DNA from: Strigamia acuminata
Taxonomy: Eukaryota > Arthropoda > Chilopoda > Geophilomorpha > Linotaeniidae
DNA length: 64,000 nt
Direction of reading: 5' to 3'
Assembly: GCA_949358305.1 (NCBI GenBank)
Contig: OX442314.1
Coordinates: 2,235,087 to 2,299,086, forward strand
Position numbers and translations under genes: made by a program. Numbering within the stretch: the first letter of the stretch is position 1; each line of letters begins with the position of its first letter. The notes beneath the pieces were generated by a model. It saw only the letters and a list, made by a program, of their open reading frames with translations. It was not told the DNA's origin and did no database searches. This document shows positions 29,926-41,408 of this stretch, piece after piece.

Positions 29926-29993
29926 TGGCTTGGGGATGGTTTCCTGTATGTGTATCGGTCCACAACATTAAATTAAGAGTTTCATGGACCAAT
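29926..29993. repeat. Right arm of the split Tc1-derived inverted repeat
   Basis: Reverse complement of 23,957-24,017 extended by about eight bases beyond the insertion point. It ends at ATGGACCAAT, immediately before the Gypsy pol fragment. That join marks an older rearrangement. Confidence 0.7.
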
Positions 29994-30261
29994 GAAGAGA
30001 AGGAGCGTGAGTTTTGAGGTCGGCGAGAAAGTTACCATCAGAGCGCATAAGCTGCCAGATCCAAGTTTATTTCAAATGAAGGCCTTTTTGCCCTTGACGG
30101 AGGGGGTATTCGAGATCAAGGAACTTTACGGCGATAACATTCTGCTGTTGGAGGACGTAGAGGGCAAATCCGAGCCGTTCTTGACCAACGTAGATAGAGT
30201 TCAACTCTGGCAGGATAGCCCAGATCAAGAGTTAGAGAGTCATTCAACGCCCTCAGTTTGA
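29994..30261 (+). pseudogene. Gypsy pol C-terminal fragment
   Basis: An open frame with FEVGEKVTIRAHKLPDP, GVFEIKELYGDNILLLED and PFLTNVDRVQLW. This is the small SH3-like C-terminal domain that follows integrase in Gypsy Pol. The catalytic parts are absent; the fragment begins at the Tc1 hairpin. Downstream come an untranslated stretch, a G-rich polypurine tract (GGGGGGGGGAT near 30,370) and the matching 3' LTR, so this is the truncated 3' end of an element. Confidence 0.7.
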
Positions 30262-30383
30262 ATTTATTGTGACCCGTTTCTCTCTTAATTTTAGCTTGTT
30301 TTTGTTAGCGTTCTAGTTGCTCTCGGTTTACTGTTCGGTTTGGGGAGGGGAGAGGAGTGTGTTGATTTTGGGGGGGGGGATAA

Positions 30384-30565
30384 TGTAATAATGGGAGTTT
30401 TGCCTGATGCGAGTGCGGGTTGTTGTGAGAGAGAGCGCCATGTTGGCATTCCTACGTGTAATTTGGATTAGATTTACATTTGCTTCTTATGGATTAAAAG
30501 TCTGTTGTTCACTTTGATTTATTCAGTGTTTACTGGATTGGCGCCCAAACCCACGCAGAATCACA
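30384..30565 (+). mobile_element. 3' LTR of the truncated Gypsy element, 182 bp
   Basis: Starts TGTAATAATGGGAG right after a G-run polypurine tract and ends CGCAGAATCACA. It is the same family as the solo LTR at 8,925-9,096. It pairs with the pol fragment just upstream. The 5' part of the element is gone. Confidence 0.75.
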
Positions 30566-32840
30566 TTAGGCATTATGGATTTATGGACAATTTTCAGGTC
30601 AATTAGTTAAAGTGCTGTTTCGATTTTTGAAAGTTCGCAACTAATTTTATAGAGGGATAGTTACGAACAGTGGAAAGATATATTTTTTTTACCAACTAGT
30701 GATTGGTTTAAACACAACTGCTAAATGCGAAAAGCTGTTAACTTAAGCGCTCTTTCTTAGACAGCAAAGCCAGCATAATAGTTTTGCTGGAGTTTTATGG
30801 GGCAAAAAATTCGCATTTAGCATAATTAATTAAATAAATGACCAATGATATATTTCACAGTTTGGTTTCAATCAGATTTTTAAACCTCTGAGGGGACTGT
30901 TGTCGCATCAATACTCATTTGTGCGCACTTACCTGATTTTCTTTGTCGCCGCCCGATCGCAAAATGAAAAAAACACCAAGCTTAAATATATATCTCTCTT
31001 ATTGAGGAAAAGGTGGGGTAGTGTTCAGCGTGCACCATCAGCGATGACTGCGTGATGAGTGATGGAGAGGAGGGCGAGTCATCACGACCACAATTGGAGA
31101 CACGCGAATGCACGTGTGCTCCAGCCATCAGGTCACTCACCGACCACCCTTTACTCCCCCCTTTATGTGTTTCGTTCTAAGCCGACTGCCCCGTAATCCA
31201 ATCACCATCCTGAGGGAATGGTCTCTAAAAAAATAAAACCATCAAATATCGCGGTGTTGCACCCTAACTACACATAATTTCAAATTTTATTTTTGTTATA
31301 AGCTATGTATCTATTATTTATTTAGATGGAGAAGTTCTCCATATTTTTACACTAGAGCTGAAGACGAGGAAATAATAGGTTTCGTTGGAGTGATGAATGC
31401 TATAGATACAGAAATGAAATTCCGGCCATGGAGATATTTATACTAGTATATCTCGTCAAGCGATGTTGGTATTTTTTGGTGCCCAGCTACGATTCATTTA
31501 GAAAGCGTATTAGATATTTATTTCGCGAGAATGAAGATCATTTTGCACTGAATTTTTTTGCATTAATTTCACCGTTCAAGAATTTCTTGCTATATTTCCG
31601 AATCCAGAAGCACATTTCGCAAAACAAGATCTTAGAATGAACATCTCATATCAAGACCACATCAGCAGTTTTGTTCAGAATCGTTATCCGTTTGCCTACA
31701 AAAGGGACTTGCGGCGAGTTATCCTCCTTTTGAAAAGAGAAGTTAGTGTCTCTTTGTTGCAAATGCGCGTCGTACAAATAGATTACGTCGTTGCACACCC
31801 GATAGGCAGGATCTGTGAGGAGGCCACTTTTAGTACTCAAATTCTTTTAATGAGAAATGAAAGAGAGAGAGAGAGAAAATATTTCTTTAGTTTAGTTGGT
31901 CTATACCACTTGAGAAAGTAAACAGTTCACTGGAACTGGGAGGCAATCCAAATTCGGTGTTTCAACATAGGAAAACTTGTGGTTCATGAAAAAACACTCA
32001 CGCTCGAGTAGACCTGAGAGATCAAAAACATTTGGTCGAAAAAACTACAAGAATTCATCCTGTTTTTGCAATTTCGGCAGCAGCAATTATTAGATTAATC
32101 ATAATTACATTTTAAATCAGTCATTTCGGGAGAGGATAAAGGCCCGGCCGTTCAACCCGTTTTATTCGGTCTCGTAATGTTCCGACAGTTGAACACCATC
32201 AATTTATTACCGGTATTATTATTACTGTGGTGCATCGTCGAATAAAAGCTGATTTTTGAATAAATTCCCCTCGGGAGCAATCTAATGTTTTCATCTAAGA
32301 CAATAAGATCGGTGCAAACTAAAATACAGATTGGATTAGAAGCCAGATAGAATAGAGAAAGCTCAGCATGACAGTTGTACGTCTCATTGTGTGCGACTTT
32401 ACCCGCATTCCTTTTTCTTTGTCGGGTCGTGATAAAATCAACAAGTAATAGAACGTCCCACTAGAATTCGACGTCATAGCCACAATATTCGCAGAAGTGA
32501 CAGACTAAACAAAATTCTACATAGAGCAGAAAGAAAGATCAATCAATCGCCGGCCGCCAACGCACTCTCGCCAGCCGTTCGCATGCGCATTTAACCAGTA
32601 CTTTCCTGCCCCAAATTCATTTTACATCATTTAGACACAAAATGCAGTCAAACTAGAAGAAATAAATTACCAGGCCAACGTCAGGGTTATTGTCCAGGTT
32701 ATTCAATCTTCGTCAAGTGGTATAATTAGTATAATGAATTCAATAAGCAAAATTCCCTAAAAAAATAGCATTACTGCTAATATTTTAAGAGCTTGTTTAT
32801 TTTATTTTGTGCTAAACAAAAAGAAGAAAGAAAGAAAAAT
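30566..32840. other. Intergenic, no confident gene
   Basis: AT-rich DNA with only short frames. The two adjacent plus-strand frames at 31,428-31,921 (70 and 94 codons) show no known motif. A GA microsatellite lies at about 31,861-31,877. The piece at 32,320-32,545 is a dispersed duplicate of 50,920-51,125. Confidence 0.4.
32320..32545 (+). repeat. Dispersed duplicate, copy 1
   Basis: About 220 bp nearly identical to 50,920-51,125, starting at AAAATACAGATTGGATTAGA and including TTTGTCGGGTCGTGATAAAA. No ORF is conserved. It shows that duplication in this region spans at least 18 kb. Confidence 0.85.
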
Positions 32841-32846
32841 CCAAAG

Positions 32847-33290
32847 ATGCCTTTAGTGGACAATATACATGTACGTGAGGAAGAACTAATGTCTGAAATA
32901 TTTTATCTCGCAACACAGTTGGAACACTTCAAAAAGCTATCGTTACTTTTCAATGTTAAATAAAAAACAAATTATAAATTATATCTTTTTATTTTTAAGA
33001 AACGTTTTGCAAAGCTTAAAAGTTTCAAATCATTAATTCGTCGCAGAGATTACCTCGTAGAAAGCAACAAGAAAATTCCGAATATAAGAAAAAATGCTGC
33101 GGACAGTTTTAGGTCTAAAAAAAAAACAAATTCACGGGTCAACCACATTACTTGGAACACAGCAGCTGCACTTGAACCCACAGCTTCGACCCCAGATTCA
33201 AATAAACCCACAGCCACGACCCCAGATTCAAACGAACCCCCTGCGTCTAATGAACACACAGCCACGACCCCAGCGACTAATGAACTCTGA
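32847..33290 (+). CDS. Unrecognised small two-exon gene with C-terminal TPDSN repeats
   Basis: Exon 1 starts MPLVDNIHVREEELMSEIF and can run to LSLLFN (about 32,847-32,951, donor AAT|GTTAAA). Exon 2 begins after a pyrimidine-rich acceptor at about 33,000 (KRFAKLKSFKSLIRRRDY) and stops at 33,290. The reading frame is kept across the junction. The C-terminal third is low complexity, with three versions of PTATTPDSNEP-type repeats. The N terminus is paralogous to the second exons at 34,859 and 42,363, which share M[PR]LVD[NT]I. Family and function are unknown. The protein is basic in the middle and probably disordered at the end. Confidence 0.4.
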
Positions 33291-33903
33291 GTTTGGAACG
33301 AACCGTCAGCCACGATCCCAGCATCGACCTCAAAACAAGACGAAGAAAAAATATAAAAATTATTAAAATACTTTCTTTTTACAAATAACCACGTCGACTA
33401 ATTTTTAAAAATCAAAGATTGAATAAAAGACTCTACAAACTCACACACCCCTTTGTGCAACAGAATCGAAATCCAATCCAAACAAAATAACAAACCTCCC
33501 TGCTATATCCGATCCAAGTCGGAATTCTCCCAACTAATAGGCACGACAGCTGTTGTTGGTGGTGCGGATATATTTGTAAGCGATTGAATCTTTTTGTTAG
33601 TTTTGCAAAACGAATTTCCATTTGCTTACCATTGCAACATATAGCAGACCGCGCAACATTATATGGGGATAAAGGAAATCTTGATTTCATAGGATGAGAT
33701 AAGTTTATCGCTTGTAAATCAGCTTACAACAAAGGAACTGTGTGTTGGCATTAATTTTAAATTTATGGCCTTCATCTCGTTTTATTTTTATAATCCAGGC
33801 CTTTCTTGCACTTAAGTTTTTAGGAATTAATAAACTTCATTCCAACAAATTTTTATCATATATAATAAAGCTTTCTTCGGTCAATTCGGGGAAGGAGAAA
33901 GCA

Positions 33904-34985
33904 ATGTCAACAAAATCGCCAAATGGCGTCCAGTTCGTGATTGCGGAAATTTTCAATTGTGTGGAAGACAAAAACGAAGTTTTACGCAGAGCTGAAGTTT
34001 TATCGAAAACTTCTTTGCCGCCAAGAACAGAATTAGCAGGTATTTTGTTGTTTGTATTCAGTAGGAGGTTTAACATCCCAATTTCACTTCATGAGTGGGA
34101 TCACTTTAAAATGGATGAAAAAGGATTTTCAAGATTGGAAAAAAAAAAATCAAAGACTTTTTGACAATGTTAACAGTTCCAACACTTAAAAAAATCTACA
34201 AAGAGAGAACAAACCGAGAAGCGACAACGTCTTCTTCAAAAGGTATGTGTATATAATTTTTTTTTTGCCAGCTTGTGTCGTTAAGGAAATCATAAAATTT
34301 TCAAGTGAGATCACATTTTAAACCATGATTTCATAACCGAAGCTATGTTGTTCAAATACGTGAAAAGTAAAAGAAATATGAGCTTTGCAATGCATGTCTG
34401 AAGAGGTCGGGCAACGGGAACAAATTTATACCGAGCCATAGGGTATAAAAAAAAATTTCACGTCGTCACCTGCCTGTGCCACCGGGATATTCCCGGCATC
34501 CCACTTGGCCAGTCCAGCATTGGGGTTTTGTATTAGAAAGGCAATAGTAGAACCACCAAATCTGGCAAACAAATTCAAAATTTTTTTTTTTATAATATTC
34601 AGTGGCCATATACAAAAGTGGGACAAGATTATCGGATTGAAGCTATTTGATGAAGGGTATATCAGTCCTCGGATATATTCCTTTTGAATCAATCACCCAA
34701 AATTATTAATTTACCAATAAAAATTGAAAAATTTTAAAATTGAAAAAAATTGAACAAATTGCAGACTAAGGAAATTAAGCAAATTAAAGTAATACTTATG
34801 TTTGTTATTAGATTGAGGATCACCTCTGGTTTTTTTTCTTTTTTTTCTTCTAGTTTAGCACAAAGATGCGTTTAGTGGACAATATAAATGTAGACAAGGA
34901 AGTACTACTGTCTGATACTGATATATTTCATCTCGCAAGCAGAATTTTTTTAGAAACAATGTTTTACCTTCTAAAATGGAAGTGA
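33904..34985 (+). pseudogene. Unrecognised two-exon gene, copy A (frameshifted)
   Basis: Paralogue of the gene at 41,409-42,483. Exon 1 is 33,904-34,242 (MSTKSPNGVQFVIAEIF...) and exon 2 is 34,859-34,985 (STKMRLVDNINV...). Both copies share the donor AAAAG|GT and the pyrimidine-rich acceptor. Exon 1 has one extra A in the A-run at 34,139-34,149, which shifts the frame after about 79 residues and brings a stop (SKTF). It is either a pseudogene or a sequencing/assembly error in a homopolymer. Confidence 0.5.
34426..34692 (-). CDS. Conserved minus-strand frame in the duplication, copy A
   Basis: An 88-codon minus-strand frame (MIQKEYIRG...NAGLAKWDAGNIPVA...FFIPYGSV) that is also open in copy B at 41,934-42,191. 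The indels between the copies are multiples of three and the substitutions keep it open. The plus-strand frame over the same DNA is broken by a TAG in copy A. This asymmetry hints at minus-strand coding, but it lies in the putative intron of the plus-strand gene. No family is recognised. Confidence 0.25.
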   Translation of the reverse strand: MIQKEYIRGLIYPSSNSFNPIILSHFCIWPLNIIKKKILNLFARFGGSTIAFLIQNPNAGLAKWDAGNIPVAQAGDDVKFFFIPYGSV

Positions 34986-36620
34986 AAGTAATTCCGCCGG
35001 GAAAGGCTTCGGCCAGGGAAGGTCTAAAAGAAGCCATCCACGTTCGAACAAAAAGTCATTGACCACGGTCCAGCGTGTCCGTGACAATTCGATGCGCCTT
35101 ATTTTAGACGCTTTTTAAAAATAGTGAATACAATTTGAAATGTTGAATTTTGATAAAAGAAAGGTAGGGCCATCAGGATTTCTCCCAATAAATTAATACC
35201 TAACCACCATGTAGATAATTGTATCTAGTAATTGTCGTAGACAGTATAACAACCGGCAACATTTTAAACCTTTCGAAACATTAATGTTGCAAAGCATAAA
35301 AGTCTAATACAGATGGGCATAGAACTGATTTGGCAAGGAAATGTAAAAATGAAGCACCATTCTTGAGAAGCAATAATTGATTTGACCCAAAAGTTATTTC
35401 CACATTCAAAAATTGAGGATAGAGATGGTTTTTTGTGTAGAATTGTAGTATTTCAAAAGTTACTTCGTGGCCGTTTTGGTCATGAGAAAACTGCAGGGGC
35501 ACTCTGTCAAGTTTTACAAGACTGAACAAGGAAAAGAAGAAAACTGAAATTCAAGCCAGGGTTAAAAGGAGCAACTTGACCCATTTAGACCATTTAAGGA
35601 TGCAGTTGAGTGGACATCACATCAGGAAGTTGAATCAAAACAAACAGAACACAAGCAGGTGTGATACAATTCTCTTCTGTTTGCATTTTGTGTCTGTAGT
35701 GAAAAACTGCTGAATTCAAAATGGCAAAATGATAGGAAATTAAATTCTTAATGCAAATCTCAAATGCTACAGTGCATCAGCACAATTCGGGAGTGACAAA
35801 CACGCATTGAGTGCATCATGTTTATCACTTTAAATCAAACGGGTGAATGCTACAATCCTGTGTATCGGGAATGCAGACTTACAACACCAGAATAAATGAA
35901 TTACACAGCTAAGTTACCAACTCTAAATGCTAACCCTAATGCAATTCCTACACATTCTGAGAAATATTAACGAAAATCAAACCGGCGACTCAAAATCAAA
36001 TCTTGATCCAATTCTTTTGTCAGGCAAGCAGACAATCAAATAAACAAAAAGAAATGCCATTTTTGTCAAAAATAGAATAGAAACTCGCGATACCACATCA
36101 GCGAAAAAAAAAATGAGAAAAACACATTAAATTCCATCACAGACAAAATATTCACTGAAAGCAAACCATCAGATAAAAATCCAACCCAAATCCTTTGGTT
36201 TTGCATCATTATTATCACGAAAACGAATGCAAACACTGAAAAACATCGATCGAACTGAAAAGCAAACGACAAAGCAGAAATGGAATGAAGAAGAACACAA
36301 ACACTTGCCGTTGCTAAGCGAAGGGAAATCATCTCTATTGGTTGGAATCAACGTCAACAAATTGCGTCATTCTCCTCTGTTAATAATAATTATTCGCACC
36401 AGAGTGACTCTGCAACTCAAGTCAGTGTCAGAAGATTTTAAATTAATTTTTCTAACCAACAAAACAAAAAAGAAAATTAAATAATAAAAAATAAAAAAAT
36501 AAAAATTTACCTCGCTTTTGGAGAAATGTCACCTGTGGCCGACTCAGGCTCCCAAATCTCAAAATCTCCCGTCGTGGTCAAGGAAAAAAGAAATTAAAAG
36601 CGATACTCGTAAAATAAATT

Positions 36621-37689
36621 GATTTTTTTGTGTTTTCAACTAAAATCTTACGACAGTATCAGCCAAAATTGAAAATCTCTTGTCGTCCCCTAATAAACAT
36701 TATAACATAAAAATTATTTTAAAAAACACGACCAAACCGATTAAATATTCAAAACAAACCGATTTCATCGCATTGCCGTTGATTTTGGACAAAGTTGCTT
36801 TCGTTTCTTCGATTTTCTTTGTTAATACTCGCCAACGCAGCCGGACGACTAGACAGAAATTTCCTTTTTTCTGCCAATAAATCTTGATCCGTTTCTTTAA
36901 CACTCGGTCGCTTCACGCTTATTTCTTCCGAGTCGCACATGCCCGTCCATTTGGCCGCCATTACTCATCTACAATACTCGCCGCGAGATGTCACCACACA
37001 ATCGAAATCAGCATGTCGGAAATTACAAATTTTTAAGTTTTTCTGAGATTCGAAAAATTTTAGGAGAATTTTAATTGTACAGGGTAAAATTGTACAGTGA
37101 TCCGAAAGATCTTTTTGGGTTATTAGCGCATTAAACTCTTAGCGTCGCTTAATTACCAACGACAGAAAGCGCGGGTGTCGGGGTTCTGAAAAAAACGCAG
37201 GGTACACCCAAAATGGAGTACCCAATTTAGATATACCCAAGTACCACAAAATTTATTTATTTAAGAATAAAAAGTATCACTTTTTTTCATATTTGCTATT
37301 ATTTGACATCTTTTGATGCATTTTTCAAGATATCATTAATTGTGAATAAATATTTTTACAAATACACAACCATGTCGTTTTTTTTTCGCTTTAAATAAAA
37401 AATTCATCAATAACCAAACAAAACCAAACAATTTAAATCAATTTAATTTAATTGTTAATTAATTTTGCATTATACTTTGGCTCGTTCAATTATGCGTGTA
37501 TGTAATCTTTTTGTCTCAGCTGCAGTTAACAAAATAGTGAAGGTTGCAAAAACTGTCAATGACATTCTAAATCACACGTGTCATCCACGAGCTTTTGTTA
37601 CCACATCTAAGAAAAAAGCAAAATCTCAATGCTGAAATCCAAAATAAGACCAGACGGGCCCTAAAAAAGATACTTATTGCATTTTGCAT
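36621..37689. other. Intergenic, no confident gene
   Basis: AT-rich. The short frames on both strands at 36,680-36,961 overlap each other and match nothing. No repeat structure stands out. Confidence 0.4.
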
Positions 37690-38110
37690 TTAACAAATGA
37701 CGCAGACGGTTTGTGTATAATTTTAAAAAATATAACATGTAATTTATATACATTTTTTTTTAGAAGCAGTACAGAAAATCATGAAAATAGTAGCAAATTT
37801 TGGCCACATTCTGTCGTAACAGTATGAAGCGAGTGTTCATACTCAAATATTTAGAGAATCTGGGAGAAAAGATCAAGGCTATTGACCAAAGACCAATTAA
37901 AAAAAATACTAATTGGCTACTGGAAGCTAAAGCCAATAAAAAACAATCAAAAAGACAGCAAAAGCAAACGATGCTGATTGCACTGTCACAACTGAAGTTG
38001 CTAAAAAAATCACGCAGAAAACAACAGCAAGGGGCCATCAACACGCTCCTGTCCGTAAAGGGCAAAATGCGTACGAATCACCTTTATAATAATTTAATTT
38101 TATATCATTA
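37690..38110 (+). pseudogene. Broken copy of the exon 2 found at 53,898-54,130
   Basis: The sequence from the end of exon 1 (ACAAATGACGCAGACG) through the intron and exon 2 matches 53,825-54,215. Exon 1 proper is missing upstream. Exon 2 has a stop a few codons in (HILS*, where the 53.9-kb copy reads HILRRN). It is a truncated, inactivated duplicate. Confidence 0.65.
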
Positions 38111-38765
38111 AATTAAACTACAGTCAATTAATTCAGATCACCACCTAACGGAGGGTAAAATGTGTTTATAACCGCCACCGATATGCGCCTGCCCGTCAAC
38201 CGCAAAAACAGTATGAATCACTTTATAATTTGATATCATTAAATTAAATTTAAGTCATTTAAATTAAACTAATACTTAAAAAATTTTTTGTTTTTAGATT
38301 AAGGTTCACCTAATCACCATGTAGATAATTTTATCTAGCAATTGTCCTAGGCAGCAAACAAGATTCCCCATCACTTCTTCAAATTTTGTTTATTCGAATT
38401 TTCGATTATTTGGGTCATTTCTTCGACAGTCGTTACTTCGAAAACTGAAATTAAATTAATAATAAATTAAACTGAAATTAACGAGCCGATGCCGTGTTTA
38501 GACACAAATCGATCGCATCAATTATTCAAAAGCGGCCTAATTTGCACCTTTCTCTCCATGTTTGTCGGATCTGCGGCGCAGTTTCTGCAAATACATCTGT
38601 TTCTGCATCGAACCTTCGGAGAAAAACAAAGAAAAATCGATGAGGAAGTGTTTTGGGTTTATTAAGAGGTCGTCGACCTCGATTAATACGCCATTTTTTG
38701 GGCGCCATTTTTTGTGCTGTATGCATAAAATACCGTAAAAAAATCGCAAAACTACGGAAAATGGT
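38111..38765. other. Spacer with duplicated fragments
   Basis: It contains a third copy of a short piece of the segmental duplication (CACCATGTAGATAATT near 38,318). Two overlapping minus-strand frames at 38,526-38,768 are charged but unrecognised; one could be an exon. Confidence 0.35.
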
Positions 38766-38787
38766 CAAATGCTCAAATCATTCAGTC

Positions 38788-39160
38788 GTAAATTAATTTT
38801 TCGGCCGAATTTGGGCGTGAATTCGGTTGTAAACTCGTTTATCCGCCGAATTTGTGCCAGAATTCAGTCACATATTCGTTTTTCGGCCTTATTCGAGCGA
38901 AAATTCGGTTTTACATTCGTTTTTCGGCTGAATTTTGGCGGGGATTTGGTCGTAAATTCGTTTTTCAGCCGAATTTGCGCCAGAATTCAATTACAAATTC
39001 GTTTTTCTGCCGAATTTGTGCAGGTATTCAATCACAAATTCGTTTATCGGCCGAATTCGCTTGTAAATTCATTCTTCGGCCGAATTCGACATGAATTTCG
39101 GATTTTAATTCCTTTTTCGGCTCAACTTCGACCTGAATTCAGTCATAAATTAGTTTATTA
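38788..39160. repeat. 41-42-bp minisatellite (TTCGGCCGAATTTG-type units)
   Basis: About nine diverged units of 41-42 bp, each containing a version of AAATTCGTTTTTCGGCCGAA followed by a second AATTC site. The core TTCGGCCGAA is palindromic. Open frames of Phe/Arg-rich protein across it are by-products of the period. It ends where the galactose mutarotase-like exons begin. Confidence 0.85.
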
Positions 39161-39232
39161 ACCGAATTTTAAACGAGAAATTCAAATTTGACGGTTTTCC
39201 GCAGTTTTGCGACGTATACGTCTACTAAAAAC

Positions 39233-39772
39233 CTATATACTTTATCGTAGCCTCGAATTCCGCCGTGCAAATGGTTCGGAGAGCTGTTAATGGCGAGCAA
39301 ATATCCCTTGTTGTTCAGCACGAAACGTCCGTGCGCGATTCGGTTACACACACGTCCGACCGTCGCGCCCACATAAAACGGTTGTTTATAATATTCTAAA
39401 CAAATAAATCAAAACAAAAAATTATCCATTCATCAATTTATCTCACCAATTCCTACCATCAATGCTGTCAAAACCGAGCACAACATCGGCCACGTCGTCG
39501 TTCGCATCGGGCACTTTGAGCGACGTGACGGTCGCGCCGTACGTGATGACCTGCGCGCTGCATTTCGACGAATTCGTCAAAGTGAAGCGTCGTACAGGTT
39601 CGCTGCAGACCCTTTTGTCCGAATAAAACCTCCCGACCCATTCCCATAAGTAAACCTAGAACGGACACAATAAAAATCTCCATCAGTGCAACCCAAACCC
39701 CACAAATACTCACTCGTCGTCGCGTAACGAAACGACGGGAGTCTGGAATCGTTTCGCGATAAAATTACCCAT
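39233..39772 (-). CDS. Galactose mutarotase (aldose 1-epimerase)-like, N-terminal exons only
   Basis: Minus strand. A possible first exon starts at 39,772 ([19 protein letters not shown]). A second runs to about 39,462 ([44 protein letters not shown]). A third, at 39,233-39,395, reads [35 protein letters not shown] and [14 protein letters not shown]. This is the N-terminal half of aldose 1-epimerase, which interconverts alpha- and beta-galactose in the Leloir pathway. The NRIA..NxLHGG signature with the substrate-binding His is present. The exon 1-2 junction does not keep phase in the simplest model. The downstream half, with the catalytic Glu, is not found before the minisatellite, so the copy is probably truncated. 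Confidence 0.7.
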
Positions 39773-40024
39773 GCAAAACGTTAAACATCAACAAAACCAG
39801 AAACCATAGCGACTGACCACAATGACGGCTGGTTTTGATGCTGCGCACGGTGAACTGTCTTCTTTCGTCACCAGATGGCTTTGACACCACGAGCGTTCTT
39901 TCTTTCTTTCTTTTTTTTTTTGGCGTAATAGATGGTCTTGGTTTTCCATTAGGTAGGGCTAAATTGAGTTATTGTATTGGCGACTGACTTTTTTGTATTT
40001 TTTTTTTCATACTGATATCACAGA

Positions 40025-40346
40025 ATGGCGGCAAGCAAGAAGTTTGACTTTCGTTCGGCTATATGGAACGGGATACCGCCTGCAAGGTAAGTATTCCGGC
40101 TGATTTTTGGCCATTTTTTTAAAATTTAATTTGTTATCTATCAGAGATAAAGCAGAACGAATTGAATGGCAAAAATTCGAGCAGGCTGTGAAAGCGTCGT
40201 TAAAAAATTACGACCAGAAGATTAAGGCTGCAAAAGCCTTATGTGAAAGTGAAGTCCACGATTTGAACGTGAAGAAACTGAAGAAGATACAGAGTAAAAA
40301 TCGATCCTTTCGCGAAGATATGGGACTAAAACAATTTAAATTGTAA
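40025..40346 (+). CDS. Unrecognised small basic two-exon gene (87 aa)
   Basis: Exon 1 is 40,025-40,086 (MAASKKFDFRSAIWNGIPPA) with donor AAG|GTAAGT. Exon 2 is 40,145-40,346, after acceptor TATCAG, and reads DKAERIEWQKFEQAVKASLK and onward to a stop. The joined frame is open, Lys/Glu-rich and predicted to be largely helical or coiled coil. Exon 2 resembles the exon at 53,106-53,356 (both have a [DN]xxER..W/L..[FY]..[AV]K.SL..[FY]DQK pattern). Canonical splice sites and a paralogue argue for a real gene. The function is unknown. Confidence 0.5.
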
Positions 40347-41009
40347 ACCAAAAGTTTGTCATTGGAAACAAATCTCAATTTTATAAATTACACATTGACG
40401 AAACCATCCAAATCTCCATCAACACCATCATCGTCACAACGCAGAACTTCTGTGGACTTTAAATGGAAATTTTTCTGGAAATTACAGATATTTTCGGCGA
40501 TTTTCTATAATTTAGTAAGTTTACATCTTTGTAATTCTTGATGATTAATCATTGATTAAAGTTTTGATTTGGTTTTTTTTAAAAATATATTTGGGTAACA
40601 ATTTATGGAATTTATTTGGCCCCCGAATCAGCCAATGGTTGCCATGTGTTGTTTACAACATTCTTAATAATGTTTGTTGTTGCTTTATTTTGGCCAAAAA
40701 TTTTATTTTGTATTTAATTACTTTATTTTCTTTTATATTTGGTGTTTTATTTAGGGACAGAGAGACGGTTTAGAAGTCTAATAAGTAATGCTTCCCTGCA
40801 TTACAAATGTTTACTTGTTTTAATTGAATTTAAGTGATTTTATTTGCGATTTGACCATAAAAAGCGACAACAGGACACAATTCACAACGGGAGAATGTCG
40901 TGAATTTTTGTTTAGTGAAATGCCAATAGTTGAAAATGTAGAAGTAGACACCAAAGCTGTTTTGGAAGTGTATCGATTTGTCAAAAAACAAGATGTGTTA
41001 AAACGGGAT
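40347..41009. other. Spacer
   Basis: AT-rich, no supported gene. The short frames here lack known motifs. The 80-codon plus-strand frame at 40,824-41,066 runs into the TTTTAGCGAA array. Confidence 0.35.
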
Positions 41010-41165
41010 CCGTCCTTATTAGCGAATCTCATTTTAGCGAAAACAATTTTTTTAAACCCATTTTAGCGAACTCATTTTAGCGAAAATGAGTTTAAATCAC
41101 CGCAACATTGGATTCAATTTAGCGAAGACTCGTTTTAGCGAATGCCTCGTTTTAGCGAAAATTCC
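41010..41165. repeat. Interspersed TTTTAGCGAA motif array
   Basis: Seven copies of [AT]TTTAGCGAA or close variants within 155 bp, at irregular spacing and mostly preceded by CA or CG. The flanking GGATCCGTCC...TTAGCGA recalls the terminus of the inverted repeat at 55,793. It is likely part of a MITE whose other end I cannot define. Confidence 0.6.
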
Positions 41166-41408
41166 GCCCAACTTCGTTTCTCGGTAATAAGTCAGGTCAC
41201 GACAGATTAGACCTAGATGGACAGCGAACCTTACACTCTGGACTCAAACTTTCATTTTAATTTTAAATTTATGGCCTTCATCTAGTTTTATTTTTTATAA
41301 TCCAGGCCTTTCTTGCACTCAAGTTTTTAGGAATTAATAAATTTGATTCCAACAAATTTATCATACATAATAAAGCCTTCTTCGACCTATTCGGGGAAGG
41401 AGAAAGCA

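Larger units (their letters stand above)
33742..36620 (+). repeat. Segmental duplication, copy A (about 2.85 kb)
   Basis: Direct repeat of about 41,250-44,185. Similarity begins near TTAATTTTAAATTTATGGCC and runs to AAAGCGATACT, with scattered substitutions and small indels. It contains gene copy A at 33,904-34,985 and long non-coding stretches. A third, more diverged copy of its last part surrounds the MITE at about 59.56-60.11 kb. Confidence 0.9.

Noticed and set aside
38769-39161. A Phe/Arg-rich 130-codon protein
   Set aside because: The frame is a by-product of a 41-42-bp minisatellite.
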